A stretch of DNA of 64,000 nucleotides from Sphingobium sp. WTD-1 (GTDB lineage: Bacteria; Pseudomonadota; Alphaproteobacteria; Sphingomonadales; Sphingomonadaceae). The notes under the pieces were generated by a model. It was not told the origin of the DNA and did no database searches. It worked only from the letters and a program-made list of their open reading frames with translations. The position numbers were made by a program, and so were the translations under genes. Numbering within the stretch: position 1 is the first letter of the stretch; each line of letters begins with the position of its first letter. This document shows, piece by piece, positions 1-9,329 of this stretch. The DNA lies in contig NZ_CP119127.1 in assembly GCF_030128825.1 (NCBI RefSeq), forward strand, positions 992,001-1,056,000, in the 5' to 3' direction.

Positions 1-1635
1 AGAGGCCTCCGCATTCTCGATCGTCATGATGCCCGGTGGCATGCCGCGCTCGGCCTTCTGCCGGGCGACCATGGCGCGGATTTCCGCCCGCAACGCCTTT
101 GCATCATAGATGATGCCGTCCTTGATCGTGTAATCGACGCCGCCGACCCGATCGACCTTGCCGGTCGCGTCATTGAGCCTGATCGATCCGGTGCCGAACA
201 GCAGCCTCATGTTGGCCAGCGGGTTGCCCTTGATGACCACCAGGTCCGCCTTGCGGCCGACGCGGATGGTGCCGATCTGGTCCTCATGGCCGAGCAGCCG
301 CGCGCCTTCCTGCGTCGCGGCGTGTATCACCTCCAGCGGGCTGAAGCCGGCCTCGCGCAGCAACTCCATCTCCTGGATATAGCCGAAACCGTAGAGATTG
401 TAGATATAGCCGGCATCGCTGCCCACGGTGACGCGGCCGCCACGGTTCTTGTACTCGTTCACGAACCGCATCCAGCGGCGATAATTGTCCTTCCACGCCA
501 TTTCATGCTCGGTGGTCCAGTCGAACCAGTAGGCGCCATGATTGGTGCGGCTGGGGCGATAATAGTCCCACAGCGCCGGCATGGTGTAATCGGCATGCCA
601 TTGTGCCCGGCTCATCCGCATGAAGTCCCGGCTGGTGAGATAGGCGGTGAAGGTGGGGTCGAGGGTGAAGCCGCGTTCCAGCAGCCTGTCCATCACCTTG
701 TTCCACTGGTCTGACCCCGGTTCGGCCGCCTGCGCCCACAGCCGCCCGGCTTCGCCAAAGCGCATCTGCTCGTCATTGTTGATGAAGTCGGTGGGGAAGG
801 CCTGGATGCGCTGGTTGGTGAACATCGCCTCGGGCAGGCCATACCAATGTTCCATGCTTTCCAGGCCCGCGCCCGACGTACCGAGCACATTGGCATAGGC
901 GACCAGTTGCTGGGCATGGTGCATGGTGCTGTGCAGGCCGAGCTTCTTCGTCTCGTCGAGCGCGGCATAGAGCACATCCTCCGGCGCGCCGCCGATGAAC
1001 TTGATGCCGTCGGCGCCGCGCTTCTTGGCTTCCTGTATCACCGCGCGGGCGGTGGCGGCGTCGTTCACCGGGCCGCGTATCTGGTGGAACATCGGGTAGA
1101 TGTCGATGCGCGGGGCGACGATCTCGTTGCGGGCGCTGCGCGCCTTGATGTCGGCCAGCCATTCGATCGGATGGCCGCTGCCCAGATCGCGCACGGAGGT
1201 GATGCCATGCGCCATCCAGAGCTTGAGAATATAGTCGGACGGCACTTTCTGTGCGTCGCTCAGCGAATGAAGATGGACATGGGCATCGACGAAGCCCGGC
1301 ATGACATAGGCACCGGCCAGGTCGATCTCATGGTCGCCGGGCGCCGCGCGCAACGCCGGATTGATCGCGCCGGGCGCGCCGATCGACTTGATCTCGGCGA
1401 TGCGGTCGTTCGACAGGACGATGTCGAACGGCCCCTGGGCCGGGGCACCGGTGCCGTCGATCATATAGACATGGCGCAGCACCGTGCGCTGGAACGGCCC
1501 TACGCCCTGGTTGCGGGCGGGAATGGGATCGGCCGCCTGTGTCGCCGGCGCACGGGATGCTTCTGGTGCCGCGAGCGCGCTGCCGCTCAGGAGCAGCGCG
1601 GCCAGGGCGAGAATGGGACGGGACCGGACGGCCAT
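1..1635 (-). CDS. Secreted COG1228-type amidohydrolase, C-terminus cut by window edge
   Basis: The reading frame is open from an ATG at 1635 to the left edge (545 codons, no stop), so only the last residues are missing. It begins with a signal peptide (positively charged start, then a long Ala/Leu core ending near SGSALAAP). An amidohydrolase fold follows: a metal-binding DAHVHLH motif, the ITSVRDLGSG strand, a GADGIKFIGG segment that should carry the bridging lysine, and a C-terminal IRVGRKADLVVIKGNP segment typical of the beta-sandwich domain. Family members hydrolyse amide or dipeptide bonds, and several COG1228 enzymes are prolidases or Xaa-basic dipeptidases. It lies 73 bp downstream of the TonB receptor on the same strand and is probably co-transcribed. 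The substrate cannot be read from sequence; a Pro/Hyp dipeptidase role is inferred from context. Confidence 0.85.
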   Translation of the reverse strand, partial: MAVRSRPILALAALLLSGSALAAPEASRAPATQAADPIPARNQGVGPFQRTVLRHVYMIDGTGAPAQGPFDIVLSNDRIAEIKSIGAPGAINPALRAAPGDHEIDLAGAYVMPGFVDAHVHLHSLSDAQKVPSDYILKLWMAHGITSVRDLGSGHPIEWLADIKARSARNEIVAPRIDIYPMFHQIRGPVNDAATARAVIQEAKKRGADGIKFIGGAPEDVLYAALDETKKLGLHSTMHHAQQLVAYANVLGTSGAGLESMEHWYGLPEAMFTNQRIQAFPTDFINNDEQMRFGEAGRLWAQAAEPGSDQWNKVMDRLLERGFTLDPTFTAYLTSRDFMRMSRAQWHADYTMPALWDYYRPSRTNHGAYWFDWTTEHEMAWKDNYRRWMRFVNEYKNRGGRVTVGSDAGYIYNLYGFGYIQEMELLREAGFSPLEVIHAATQEGARLLGHEDQIGTIRVGRKADLVVIKGNPLANMRLLFGTGSIRLNDATGKVDRVGGVDYTIKDGIIYDAKALRAEIRAMVARQKAERGMPPGIMTIENAEAS

Positions 1636-1665
1636 GCGGCGCTCTCCTTTATCGCTGTTGTGAAA

Positions 1666-1697
1666 GGCGGGCCGGAGCATCACTGCCCCGGCCCGCC
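1666..1697 (-). terminator. Hairpin between TonB receptor and amidohydrolase
   Basis: Perfect 10-bp inverted repeat GGCGGGCCGG / CCGGCCCGCC with a 12-base loop, just after the stop of the TonB-receptor gene. On the minus strand it is followed by TTTC only, so it may be an attenuator or mRNA-stabilising stem that lowers expression of the downstream amidohydrolase rather than a full terminator. Confidence 0.5.
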
Positions 1698-1708
1698 TGC
1701 ACGTCGGA

Positions 1709-4636
1709 TCAGAACTTCATCCGCGCGCCGATGAAGTAGCGGCGACCCAGCGTGTCATAGAGCGACACGTCGGTATTGGCGTCGCCGACCAGCGTCGTGC
1801 CCAGGATCGGCGGTTGCCGGTCGAGCAGATTGTTGACCCCGCCGAAGAAGGAGAAGGTCTCCGTCGCGTCGATCGAGAAGCTGGTGTCGAGATACCAGAC
1901 CGGGTCCACCGACTTCACCACATTGGTCGCGGTCGGATAGAGTTTCAGGTCGCCGATCATCCGGCCCTGCAGGCGGAAGCTTAAGGGGCCGCTGGCATAG
2001 GTGGCGCCCAGGTTCAGCTTGAAGTCCGGGGTGATGAAGCCGCCGGTGCCGACCGAACAGCCCGCGCCATAATAGCCGGCGCAATCCTGCGGGGCGGAGG
2101 TGGCGAGCACCTGCGTCGTGCGCTCGAACAGCCAGCTGGCGATCGCCTGCAGCGACAGGCTGGCATCGTCGCCCAGCGACAGAGCGCCGGGCAGCGGCAC
2201 GCGATAATCGACCTGCGCGTCGATGCCGTTGACCTTGAGCGAGCCGATATTGTTGCTCGACACGCTGACATAGTCGAGCTGGCCATTGCCCAGGCGCGTG
2301 ATCGCCCGGCAGGTGGCGCTGCCGGCATCCATCATCGTGTAGCAGTCATTCATCGTCTGCTGCGCGTTGACGGTCATGATCGCGTCGTCGACCTTCACGT
2401 TGAAATAGTCGACCGTGATGTTGAGGCGCGGGATGAAGGGCGGCGAGATCACGGCGCCGATCGTGTAGGTCTTCGACTTTTCCTCATGCAGGTTCGGGTT
2501 GCCGCCGCTGTCCTGGTTGAGGCCCAGCGTCGCCTGGGTGAAGTTGGCGATTTCGCCCGCCGGTACGCCGGTGGCGACGCAGAAACTCTTGAGCGCGTCG
2601 CTGCGATTGTCCCCGCCCGAGGTCGGGATGGCGCAGGGATCGGTGCCGCTGGAATAGCCGCGCGTCACAGCCGTATAGAGTTCGGCGATATTGGGGGCGC
2701 GGATCGCGCTGTTATAGGCGCCACGGATGCGGATCCAGCTGACCGGGGCATATTCGCCACCCAGCTTCCAGGTAAAGACCTTGCCGACCGAGCTGTAATC
2801 CGAATAGCGGGCCGCGCCCTCGATCGCCAGCGTCTCGAAGAACGGTATGTCTGCGAGGATCGGGATGCGCAGTTCGCCGAACAGTTCCTTGACGTCATAG
2901 GCACCGGCCAGTGCCTTCTGCGACACCGCGCCATATTCATTGGCCAGGTCGAGCGGACTGGGGCTGAACGTATATTTGTCCTTGCGATATTCGGCACCCA
3001 GCGCGACCGACACCGGGCCGGCGGGCAGTTCGAACAGGGTGCCGGCAATGCTGGCGCCCGCCACCTGGCGGGTGAAGATGTCATGGCTTTCGCGCACCGG
3101 GGTCAGGAAGGCGCCGGCTGCCGGACTGATCGAATTGAGGCCCAGGATCGACACGGGAACGCAGCCCAGCGACTGGTTGCGACAGACGACATTGCCTGAG
3201 GAATCGATGACCGCGTCCAGACCCATCGACAGGCGGGTCTGCGAGATCAGGCCCTCGTTTCGGGTGTCGGTGCGGTTGCGCATATATTGGTAGAAGGCGT
3301 CCCACTTCCAATCGCTGCCCAGCAGCGATACGTCACCGCGCAGGCCGGTGGTGATCTGGTAGGATTGCCGTTCATAGCGATAGTTGCGCGTGCCCAGTTC
3401 GTCCGCGCGACGGCCGCCGCCGACGATTTCCGCCGTGCCGTCGCCATTGGTGTCGAAGATGGCGGCATTGTTGGCGAAGAACTGGCGCAGGCTTTCGGGC
3501 AGTACCGGGTTGCTGGCATAATTGGGGATCAGCAATGTCGAGGAGGCGGCACCGGGCGTCAGCGGTGTAAAGCTGTCGGGCGCCAGGATCATGTCATTCT
3601 TGGCGTTGACGAAATAGGCCTCGGCATAGGCGGTGATCTTGTCAGCCACCTCATAATGGGCGTTGGCAGCGACGTTGAACCGATCGAGCGGGCGCTGTAG
3701 CAGATTATAGGGCGCGTAGTTGTAAGTATCTTCGGGCTGGCAATAGGGCAGCACGGCCCCATTCTCGCCAAAACGAATGCCGGTGACGGACGTACAGCTG
3801 CCGCCGGGGGTCAGGTTGACGCCGGTCAGGGCTGCGCGCTGCGCCGCACTCAGCGGGACGCGGGTGCCGGGGATGCTGCCCGAACCCGAATAGACCAGCT
3901 TGCCATTGACTTCGCCCAGCGGCGTTCGGCTGAAGCCACGGTCATTCTGGGTGATCGACGACTGGCGCGTCCAGCTGCCCGACAGGGTGACATTGCCCCG
4001 GCCATCGGCGGTGCTGGTGCCAAAGGTCAGGTCGAGCTTCTTCGATTCGGCGTCGCCGCGATCAGAAATGCCATATTGGGCGCTGGCTTCGACGCCCTCG
4101 AACTTGTCGTCGAGGATGAAGTTGACCGCGCCGGCGATCGCATCGGAGCCATAGACGGCCGACGCACCACCGGTGATGATCTCGACCCGCTTGATCAGGG
4201 CGTCGGGAATGGAGGCAAGGTCGACATTGCCGTTGGAATCGGCGGGGATGAAGCGGCGACCGTTGACCAGCACCAGCGTGCGGGTGTTGCCAAGGCCGCG
4301 CAGATTGGCGGTCAGCACGCCCGACCCGCCGCCATTATTGACGGTGGAGGTGTTGCCCGACGCCAGCTGCGGCATCTCGTTCAGGGTCTTTTCCAGCGTG
4401 ACGTTGCCCGACAGCTTCACATCCTCGCTGCCCATGACCGAGATCGGGCTGGGCGCGGTCAAATCGGTGCGGACGAGGCGCGACCCGGTGACGACGATAT
4501 CGGTGGGCGGCTGTATGTGCTCCTGGGCCTCCTGCGCGTGGGCGACCGAACCAAAGGCGGCGCCGGCCAGGATGGTCGACAGCAACAAACGGCTATTGCG
4601 GCGGCCATATAGGCCAGCCGGTCGGATCGTCATCAT
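1709..4636 (-). CDS. TonB-dependent outer-membrane receptor (975 aa)
   Basis: Outer-membrane beta-barrel transporter driven by TonB. A signal peptide (residues about 1-34, ending in VAHAQ) is followed by a TonB-box/plug start (DIVVTGSRL), a plug domain with LRGLGNTRTLVLVNGRR and the GGASAVYGSDAIAGAVNFI motif at about 155-170, and a long barrel ending in the aromatic C-terminus RYFIGARMKF. The length and the Gly/Asn-rich plug fit the large sphingomonad and Caulobacter receptors that import oligosaccharides or peptides rather than small siderophores. It is divergent from amidohydrolase 2, with a GTATACGAT-type site between them, and is followed by amidohydrolase 1. By context it is the outer-membrane entry point for the peptides or glycopeptides processed by the neighbouring enzymes; the ligand is inferred. 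Confidence 0.9.
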   Translation of the reverse strand: MMTIRPAGLYGRRNSRLLLSTILAGAAFGSVAHAQEAQEHIQPPTDIVVTGSRLVRTDLTAPSPISVMGSEDVKLSGNVTLEKTLNEMPQLASGNTSTVNNGGGSGVLTANLRGLGNTRTLVLVNGRRFIPADSNGNVDLASIPDALIKRVEIITGGASAVYGSDAIAGAVNFILDDKFEGVEASAQYGISDRGDAESKKLDLTFGTSTADGRGNVTLSGSWTRQSSITQNDRGFSRTPLGEVNGKLVYSGSGSIPGTRVPLSAAQRAALTGVNLTPGGSCTSVTGIRFGENGAVLPYCQPEDTYNYAPYNLLQRPLDRFNVAANAHYEVADKITAYAEAYFVNAKNDMILAPDSFTPLTPGAASSTLLIPNYASNPVLPESLRQFFANNAAIFDTNGDGTAEIVGGGRRADELGTRNYRYERQSYQITTGLRGDVSLLGSDWKWDAFYQYMRNRTDTRNEGLISQTRLSMGLDAVIDSSGNVVCRNQSLGCVPVSILGLNSISPAAGAFLTPVRESHDIFTRQVAGASIAGTLFELPAGPVSVALGAEYRKDKYTFSPSPLDLANEYGAVSQKALAGAYDVKELFGELRIPILADIPFFETLAIEGAARYSDYSSVGKVFTWKLGGEYAPVSWIRIRGAYNSAIRAPNIAELYTAVTRGYSSGTDPCAIPTSGGDNRSDALKSFCVATGVPAGEIANFTQATLGLNQDSGGNPNLHEEKSKTYTIGAVISPPFIPRLNITVDYFNVKVDDAIMTVNAQQTMNDCYTMMDAGSATCRAITRLGNGQLDYVSVSSNNIGSLKVNGIDAQVDYRVPLPGALSLGDDASLSLQAIASWLFERTTQVLATSAPQDCAGYYGAGCSVGTGGFITPDFKLNLGATYASGPLSFRLQGRMIGDLKLYPTATNVVKSVDPVWYLDTSFSIDATETFSFFGGVNNLLDRQPPILGTTLVGDANTDVSLYDTLGRRYFIGARMKF

Positions 4637-4814
4637 TAGTCTATCCCCTTGTAATCGCTAGGATTCAATTCATTCGACACAGATTATGATTGTGTGCGCG
4701 CACCGTGATGGATGCTGCGCCGATGTCGGCTCCTGCGTGCCCGACCGGCTGACGGCCGCCCGAACGGGTTTTCAGCTCCTCTCTCTGTCTTTGCGGCTCT
4801 TTGACCGCTTCAAT

Positions 4815-4834
4815 GTATATTGAATATCGTATAC
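4815..4834. promoter_or_regulatory. Putative GntR/FCD operator, site 1
   Basis: On the minus strand this reads GTATACGATATTC and is followed by a second half-like GTATAT (plus strand GTATATTGAATATCGTATAC). It lies in the 293-bp divergent region between the TonB receptor (start 4636) and amidohydrolase 2 (start 4930). The core GTATACGAT recurs at 8175, 13234, 15703 and 19312, with a degenerate copy at 21304. A TATACT hexamer inside the site could be a -10 element. I see nothing else distinctive in this intergenic stretch. Confidence 0.65.
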
Positions 4835-4929
4835 TTTAATCATGCTGAGACCGCATGGCGCTGTCAAGATTGCAGTTAAATGTCAGTCCGCAGAGGCCCG
4901 GAAAAACCGTCAAAAGGGGAGTTAGTGAT

Positions 4930-6408
4930 ATGAAAACAATGGAAAAGATTGTTCGCTCTCTGCTGCTTTCCGCAGCATTTTCAGGGCTGTTCCTGCCGAG
5001 AAATGTTGCGGCTGAAACAATATGGATACGCGACGTAACCATCATCGACGGCACCGGGGCCGCAGCAAAGGCGGGGCAGGACGTGCTCATCGCGGATGGG
5101 AAGGTTGCAGCGGTCGGCGCAAAGCTGAAGGCGCCGGCGTCGGCCAGGCAGGTCGATGGCCGCGGGCATTATCTGCTGCCCGGCTTCATCGACTCCAATG
5201 TTCATGCGACCGTCTATGGCAACCCGGCGCGCCGCGACACCTCATCGCGCTATGCGGATCGGAATGAGGAACTGGCGCTCGAATTTGCCCAGCGCCAGTT
5301 GCGCGCGGGCGTCACCACCATGCGCGACAGCTATGGCGTGCTGCCGCCGCTGCTGGCGGTGCGTGATCGGATCGCCAGCGGCCAGGCGATCGGCGCGCGC
5401 ATGCTGGTGGCGGGCAATATATTGGGCTGGGGCGGCCCATTTTCGCTGACCTATTCACTGACCGGCGATCGCGACCTGACCCTGTTCCAGGAACAGTGGA
5501 ACGACATGCTGGCCCAGGGCATGGGTGAGGAACTGATGGACATGACGCCGGAACAATTGCGCGCCGCTGTCAGCGCCTATCTCGATCGGGGCGTTGATTT
5601 CCTCAAATATGGCGGCACCAGCCATTTCATGATGCCCTCGCTGATCGGCTTTTCGCCGCGCCAGCAGGCGGTGATCGTGGCGGAGGCGCACAGGCGTGGC
5701 AAGATGGCCGAAACCCATGCCACCAGTTCGGAAGGGCTGCGCCTGGCGGTCGAGGCGGGAATCGACCTGATCCAGCATCCCGAGATATTGAGCCGCGACT
5801 ATCCCGACGATCTGATCGCCCTGATCCTGTCAAAGGGAACGCTGTGCGCGATGCGCTCCAACATGGTCACCGGCGCGGTGCGACAGAAGCAGATTGCCAG
5901 GCGAACCAAGGCGGTGGCGGACATTGCGCAGATGCCGCCGGCGCTGACCAGCACCGAACTGCGTCGCCGGGCAGCGATGCGCGGCGACGATGCGGAGATC
6001 GAGCGGCGCAATGCCGAGCGGCTGGTCGCGGCCGGATGCCCCGTCACGATCGCGACCGACAATTATCTGGGCGATGCGCCCGAGTTTCGCCGCGGCCCCA
6101 AATCGCCGGAGCAGGAGCCGGGCGAGGGGAGCCTGTTGGCGATCGAGGGGCTGGTGGAACTGGGCATGACGCCGATGCAGGCGATCGTCGCGGCAACCCG
6201 CAACGGGGCACGGGCGGCCGGGCGACTACAGGATCTGGGCACGGTGGAGCCGGGCAAGATCGCCGACCTGCTGCTGCTCGATGCCGATCCGCTGGCCGAC
6301 ATTCATAATATCCGCCGCCTCGGCCGGCTGTTCGTCGGGGGCAAGGAGGTCGATCTTCAGGCCCTGCCGCAGACGCACCTGTTCGTGGTGGATCAGCCAA
6401 TGCCCTGA
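4930..6408 (+). CDS. Secreted amidohydrolase 2 with altered HxH motif (492 aa)
   Basis: Amidohydrolase of the imidazolonepropionase-like/COG1228 group. I chose the ATG at 4930 because GGGGAG lies 8 bases upstream and the protein then starts with a clean signal peptide (to about NVAAE, residue 28). Seen: DVTIIDGTG (beta-sandwich start), PGFID at about 84-88, FLKYGG (candidate carboxylated lysine), AETHAT (metal His), IDLIQHPE (second His) and TIATDN (catalytic Asp). The first metal motif reads D-S-N90-V-H92, so the usual first His of HxH is Asn. The C-terminus DLGTVEPGKIADLLLLD is normal. Either the metal site is modified or this is a one-metal subclass. It is transcribed divergently from the receptor under operator site 1. 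A prolidase-like or peptide-modifying role is inferred. Confidence 0.85.
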   Translation: MKTMEKIVRSLLLSAAFSGLFLPRNVAAETIWIRDVTIIDGTGAAAKAGQDVLIADGKVAAVGAKLKAPASARQVDGRGHYLLPGFIDSNVHATVYGNPARRDTSSRYADRNEELALEFAQRQLRAGVTTMRDSYGVLPPLLAVRDRIASGQAIGARMLVAGNILGWGGPFSLTYSLTGDRDLTLFQEQWNDMLAQGMGEELMDMTPEQLRAAVSAYLDRGVDFLKYGGTSHFMMPSLIGFSPRQQAVIVAEAHRRGKMAETHATSSEGLRLAVEAGIDLIQHPEILSRDYPDDLIALILSKGTLCAMRSNMVTGAVRQKQIARRTKAVADIAQMPPALTSTELRRRAAMRGDDAEIERRNAERLVAAGCPVTIATDNYLGDAPEFRRGPKSPEQEPGEGSLLAIEGLVELGMTPMQAIVAATRNGARAAGRLQDLGTVEPGKIADLLLLDADPLADIHNIRRLGRLFVGGKEVDLQALPQTHLFVVDQPMP

Positions 6409-6453
6409 GGACGTTACCTGCCGTCTGCAAGCGGCCAAAGCCGGATGTTCATT

Positions 6454-6500
6454 CCTCCCCTGCAAGGGGAGGGGGACCGGCGAAGCCGGTGGAGGGGTGT
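6454..6500. repeat. Intergenic palindromic repeat element
   Basis: Two adjacent inverted repeats: CTCCCCT-GCA-AGGGGAG (6455-6471) and ACCGGC-GAA-GCCGGT (6476-6490), followed by GGAGGGGT, which pairs back to the first CCTCCCC. This layout matches the short GC-rich intergenic palindromes scattered through sphingomonad and other alphaproteobacterial genomes. It sits between the convergent ends of amidohydrolase 2 and the S10 peptidase and could also serve as a transcription end. Membership in a family is from memory; only one copy is in the window. Confidence 0.6.
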
Positions 6501-6580
6501 TCCGCTATCGAATGGGTGACGCCCCTCGGCCAGGCGCTGGCAGGGAGGATGATAGGCAGACCATCCCCCCGTCCTGCCGC

Positions 6581-8137
6581 CTATTCCGTCGCGCTGTCGT
6601 AGAAGGCCAGCAGGTCGCGGCGCAGGCCCTTCATGGACTCCGGGTGGATGTAGATCATGTGCCCGGATTCATAATAGCGATAGCTGATATTGGCCTGCAG
6701 CGCCTTGTCGAGCTGCATGTGCTTCAGGTCATATTCGGCGCCGGCAAAGGGTGTCGCCATGTCATAATAGCCGTTGAGCGACAGCACTTTCAAATGGCTG
6801 TTGGTGCGTATCGCGCGGGCCAGGTCCAGCGCGGTGTCGGCCGCCGGCATCGGCCGGCCGCCGCCGCCCGGTGCGCGATGGCGCTGGTCCCAGGCCGGGC
6901 TGATCTCCTTGTAGAAATTCGGGCGGTAGCTGAGCGGCGTCTTGTAGCCGAGCGTGCCGAACAGATAGGAATTGAGCGCCGCGATATAGGCGCCGCTGAT
7001 CGACGTGTCGGCCGCGTCAAATTCGGGATCGGCGGCGCTGTCGTCGACATCGATGCCGACGAAGCGCGAATCCAGCCGGCCGACGGTGCGGCTGCTGTCG
7101 CGCATCAGCTCCTTGCGGAACCGGCCGAGGTCGATGCGCAGCTTGTTCTGCAGGATGAAGCCCTTGGACAGGCTGGTATAGGCGGCGAGTTGGGTCGCGA
7201 TCGCATCGCGCTCGCCATCGGGCAGGTCGTCGCCCTTGGCCAGCGCAGAGAGATAGGGGCCCAGGGCAAAGGCGCGCACTTCGCTCAGGAACGGCTCCAG
7301 CGTCGCCGGCCGGTTGGGCAGGCGGTTATGATACCAGGCGGTGGCCGCATAGCTGGGCAGATAGGTGACGTTGATCTGGTCATAGCCCGGATTGCGGATG
7401 CCATAGTTCAGGATCGACGACAGCAGCACCACGCCGTTCATCTGCACGCCGCGTTCCTGCAACGTGTTGACCAGGCCCGCGGCGCGCAGCGTGCCATAGC
7501 TTTCGCCGAGCAGGAATTTGGGCGCATTCCAGCGATTGTTGATCGTCAGATAGCGCTGGATGGCGCTGGCAAAGGCATCGATGTCCGGATCGACGCCCCA
7601 GAAATCCTTGCCCTGCGCCTTGCCGAGCGGGCGCGACAGGCCAGTGCCGATCGCGTCGATGAAGACCAGGTCGCTGCGGTCGATCAGGCTGTCGGGATTG
7701 GGTCCGATGGCGAAGGGGGCGGGGCGGGCAGTATCGGGCGTCGGCGTATCCACCCGGACGGGGCCAAAGGAGCCGATGTGCAGCCACATGGTCGACGAAC
7801 CCGGACCGCCGTTGAACAGGAAGGTGACGGGGCGTTCCTTCGCGCCCTTGGCCCGATCGGCGACATAGGCGGTGTAGAACATGCTCGCGATCGGCTCGCC
7901 GGCATCGTTGCGGATCGTCAGTGTGCCGGGCGTCGCGCTATAGTGGATTAGCTTGCCGGCGACCGTCACCGACGCGCGGCTGGGCATCGCCTGTTCCTCG
8001 ACCGGGGCGACGGCGCTATCGTCTTTCTTGGCCTCTTCCTTCTCCGCCGGGACAGGCTTGTCGGCGGCGATCGACGGCGCAGCCAGTGCCGCCAGCAGCA
8101 GGGGAAGGGCGGAATATGCGATGTTTTTCGGGATCAT
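6581..8137 (-). CDS. Secreted S10-family serine carboxypeptidase-like protein (518 aa)
   Basis: Alpha/beta-hydrolase peptidase that should remove C-terminal residues from peptides outside the cytoplasm. A signal peptide (1-24) is followed by a Glu/Lys-rich linker (about 25-50). Family motifs are clear: FNGGPGSSTMWLH (oxyanion region, about 108-120), GESYG with nucleophile Ser213, NGYYDMATPF (catalytic Asp) and YESGHMIY (catalytic His) near the C-terminus. Serine carboxypeptidases of this family work well at acidic pH and several accept Pro next to the scissile bond, which fits a role on Pro/Hyp-rich peptides. It is divergent from the MetX-like hydrolase, with operator site 2 between them. The carboxypeptidase fold is firm; exact specificity is not. 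Confidence 0.88.
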   Translation of the reverse strand: MIPKNIAYSALPLLLAALAAPSIAADKPVPAEKEEAKKDDSAVAPVEEQAMPSRASVTVAGKLIHYSATPGTLTIRNDAGEPIASMFYTAYVADRAKGAKERPVTFLFNGGPGSSTMWLHIGSFGPVRVDTPTPDTARPAPFAIGPNPDSLIDRSDLVFIDAIGTGLSRPLGKAQGKDFWGVDPDIDAFASAIQRYLTINNRWNAPKFLLGESYGTLRAAGLVNTLQERGVQMNGVVLLSSILNYGIRNPGYDQINVTYLPSYAATAWYHNRLPNRPATLEPFLSEVRAFALGPYLSALAKGDDLPDGERDAIATQLAAYTSLSKGFILQNKLRIDLGRFRKELMRDSSRTVGRLDSRFVGIDVDDSAADPEFDAADTSISGAYIAALNSYLFGTLGYKTPLSYRPNFYKEISPAWDQRHRAPGGGGRPMPAADTALDLARAIRTNSHLKVLSLNGYYDMATPFAGAEYDLKHMQLDKALQANISYRYYESGHMIYIHPESMKGLRRDLLAFYDSATE

Positions 8138-8170
8138 GACTCTGCCTGTTGCCTAAATTTGCGGCAAACC

Positions 8171-8184
8171 GTACATCGTATACC
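8171..8184. promoter_or_regulatory. Putative GntR/FCD operator, site 2
   Basis: Sequence GTACATCGTATACC; its reverse complement carries the shared core GTATACGAT followed by GTAC. It lies in the 106-bp divergent gap between the S10 peptidase (start 8137) and the MetX-like hydrolase (start 8244), placed to control both. Confidence 0.65.
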
Positions 8185-8243
8185 AAATCTGTCAAATGCG
8201 CATAGGCGTCATCTTCGTAAAGTTCCAAGGGAGGACCAGATAT

Positions 8244-9323
8244 ATGAAAAACCGTTGGCCCCGGCTCGCCGCCGCTGCCGCACTGCTGCTCGCCACGCCG
8301 GCACTGGCGCAGGGCTTCGATGCCGCGCAGGTCAAGCAGGGCGACCATGTCATCCGCGACTTCGCCTTTCGCTCCGGTGAGACGCTGCCGGAACTGCGGA
8401 TGCATTATCGCACCATCGGCACGCCGCATCGTGATGCCAAGGGGCGGATCGACAATGCGGTGATGATCCTGCACGGCACCGGCGGATCAGGCGCGCAATT
8501 CCTGCAGCCGCAATTTGCCGACGAGTTGTACGGCCCCGGCCAGCCGCTGGACGTGCGCCGCTATTTCATCATCCTGCCCGACAATATCGGCCATGGCGAT
8601 TCTTCCAAGCCCAGCGACGGCCTGCGCATGGCCTTCCCCCATTATGATTATGACGACATGGTCGAGGCGCAGCGCCGCATGCTGGTCGACGGGCTGAAGA
8701 TCGATCATCTGCGGCTGACCTTCGGCACCTCGATGGGCTGCATGCACATCTTCGTCTGGGGCGAGAAGCATCCCGGCTTTGCCAGTGCGCTGATGCCGAT
8801 GGCGTGCCAGGCGGCGCCGATCGCCGGGCGCAACCGGATGTGGCGCAAGGCAGCGATGGACGGCATCCGCGCCGATCCCGCCTGGCAGGATGGCAACTAC
8901 AAGGCGCAGCCGCTGCTGGGTCTGCGCACCGCATCCAGCCTGTCGCAGATCGCCGGTGCCGCCGCCTGGTACATGCAGGTGCAATTCCCCACGCGCGATG
9001 CGGTCGACGCCTATTGGAAGGAGCGGTTCGATCGCGACATCGCCAGCCGCGACGCCAACGATTATCTCTATCAGCTCGATTCCTCGCGCGATTATGATCC
9101 CTCCGCCGACCTGGAGAAGATCAGCGCGCCGATGACGTGGATCAACTCCTCCGATGATTTCATCAATCCGCCGGAAATGGGCATGGCCGAAACGGCGGCC
9201 AAGCGCCTGAAGACCACGCGTTACAAGCTGATCCCCTATTCGCCCGAGACGCGGGGACACAGCACACACACTTGGGCGAAATTCTGGAAGGATGAACTGC
9301 TCGCGCTGCTGGAGCGGAGCTGA
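8244..9323 (+). CDS. Exported MetX-like alpha/beta hydrolase (359 aa)
   Basis: Belongs to the homoserine O-acetyltransferase-like branch of the alpha/beta hydrolases. I chose ATG 8244 because of the AAGGGAGG ribosome site just upstream and a good signal peptide (residues 1-23, ending TPALAQ). Seen: MILHGTGGSG (oxyanion loop, about 74-83), the LPDNIGHGDSSKPS segment typical of MetX relatives, GTSMGCMH with nucleophile Ser163, and GHSTHTWAKFW carrying the C-terminal His. MetX itself is cytoplasmic and uses acetyl-CoA, so an exported copy is more likely a hydrolase (esterase, lactonase or amidase) than a methionine-pathway enzyme. It shares operator site 2 with the S10 peptidase. Removal of acyl groups or activity on peptides is inference. 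Confidence 0.82.
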   Translation: MKNRWPRLAAAAALLLATPALAQGFDAAQVKQGDHVIRDFAFRSGETLPELRMHYRTIGTPHRDAKGRIDNAVMILHGTGGSGAQFLQPQFADELYGPGQPLDVRRYFIILPDNIGHGDSSKPSDGLRMAFPHYDYDDMVEAQRRMLVDGLKIDHLRLTFGTSMGCMHIFVWGEKHPGFASALMPMACQAAPIAGRNRMWRKAAMDGIRADPAWQDGNYKAQPLLGLRTASSLSQIAGAAAWYMQVQFPTRDAVDAYWKERFDRDIASRDANDYLYQLDSSRDYDPSADLEKISAPMTWINSSDDFINPPEMGMAETAAKRLKTTRYKLIPYSPETRGHSTHTWAKFWKDELLALLERS

Positions 9324-9329
9324 TCCTTG

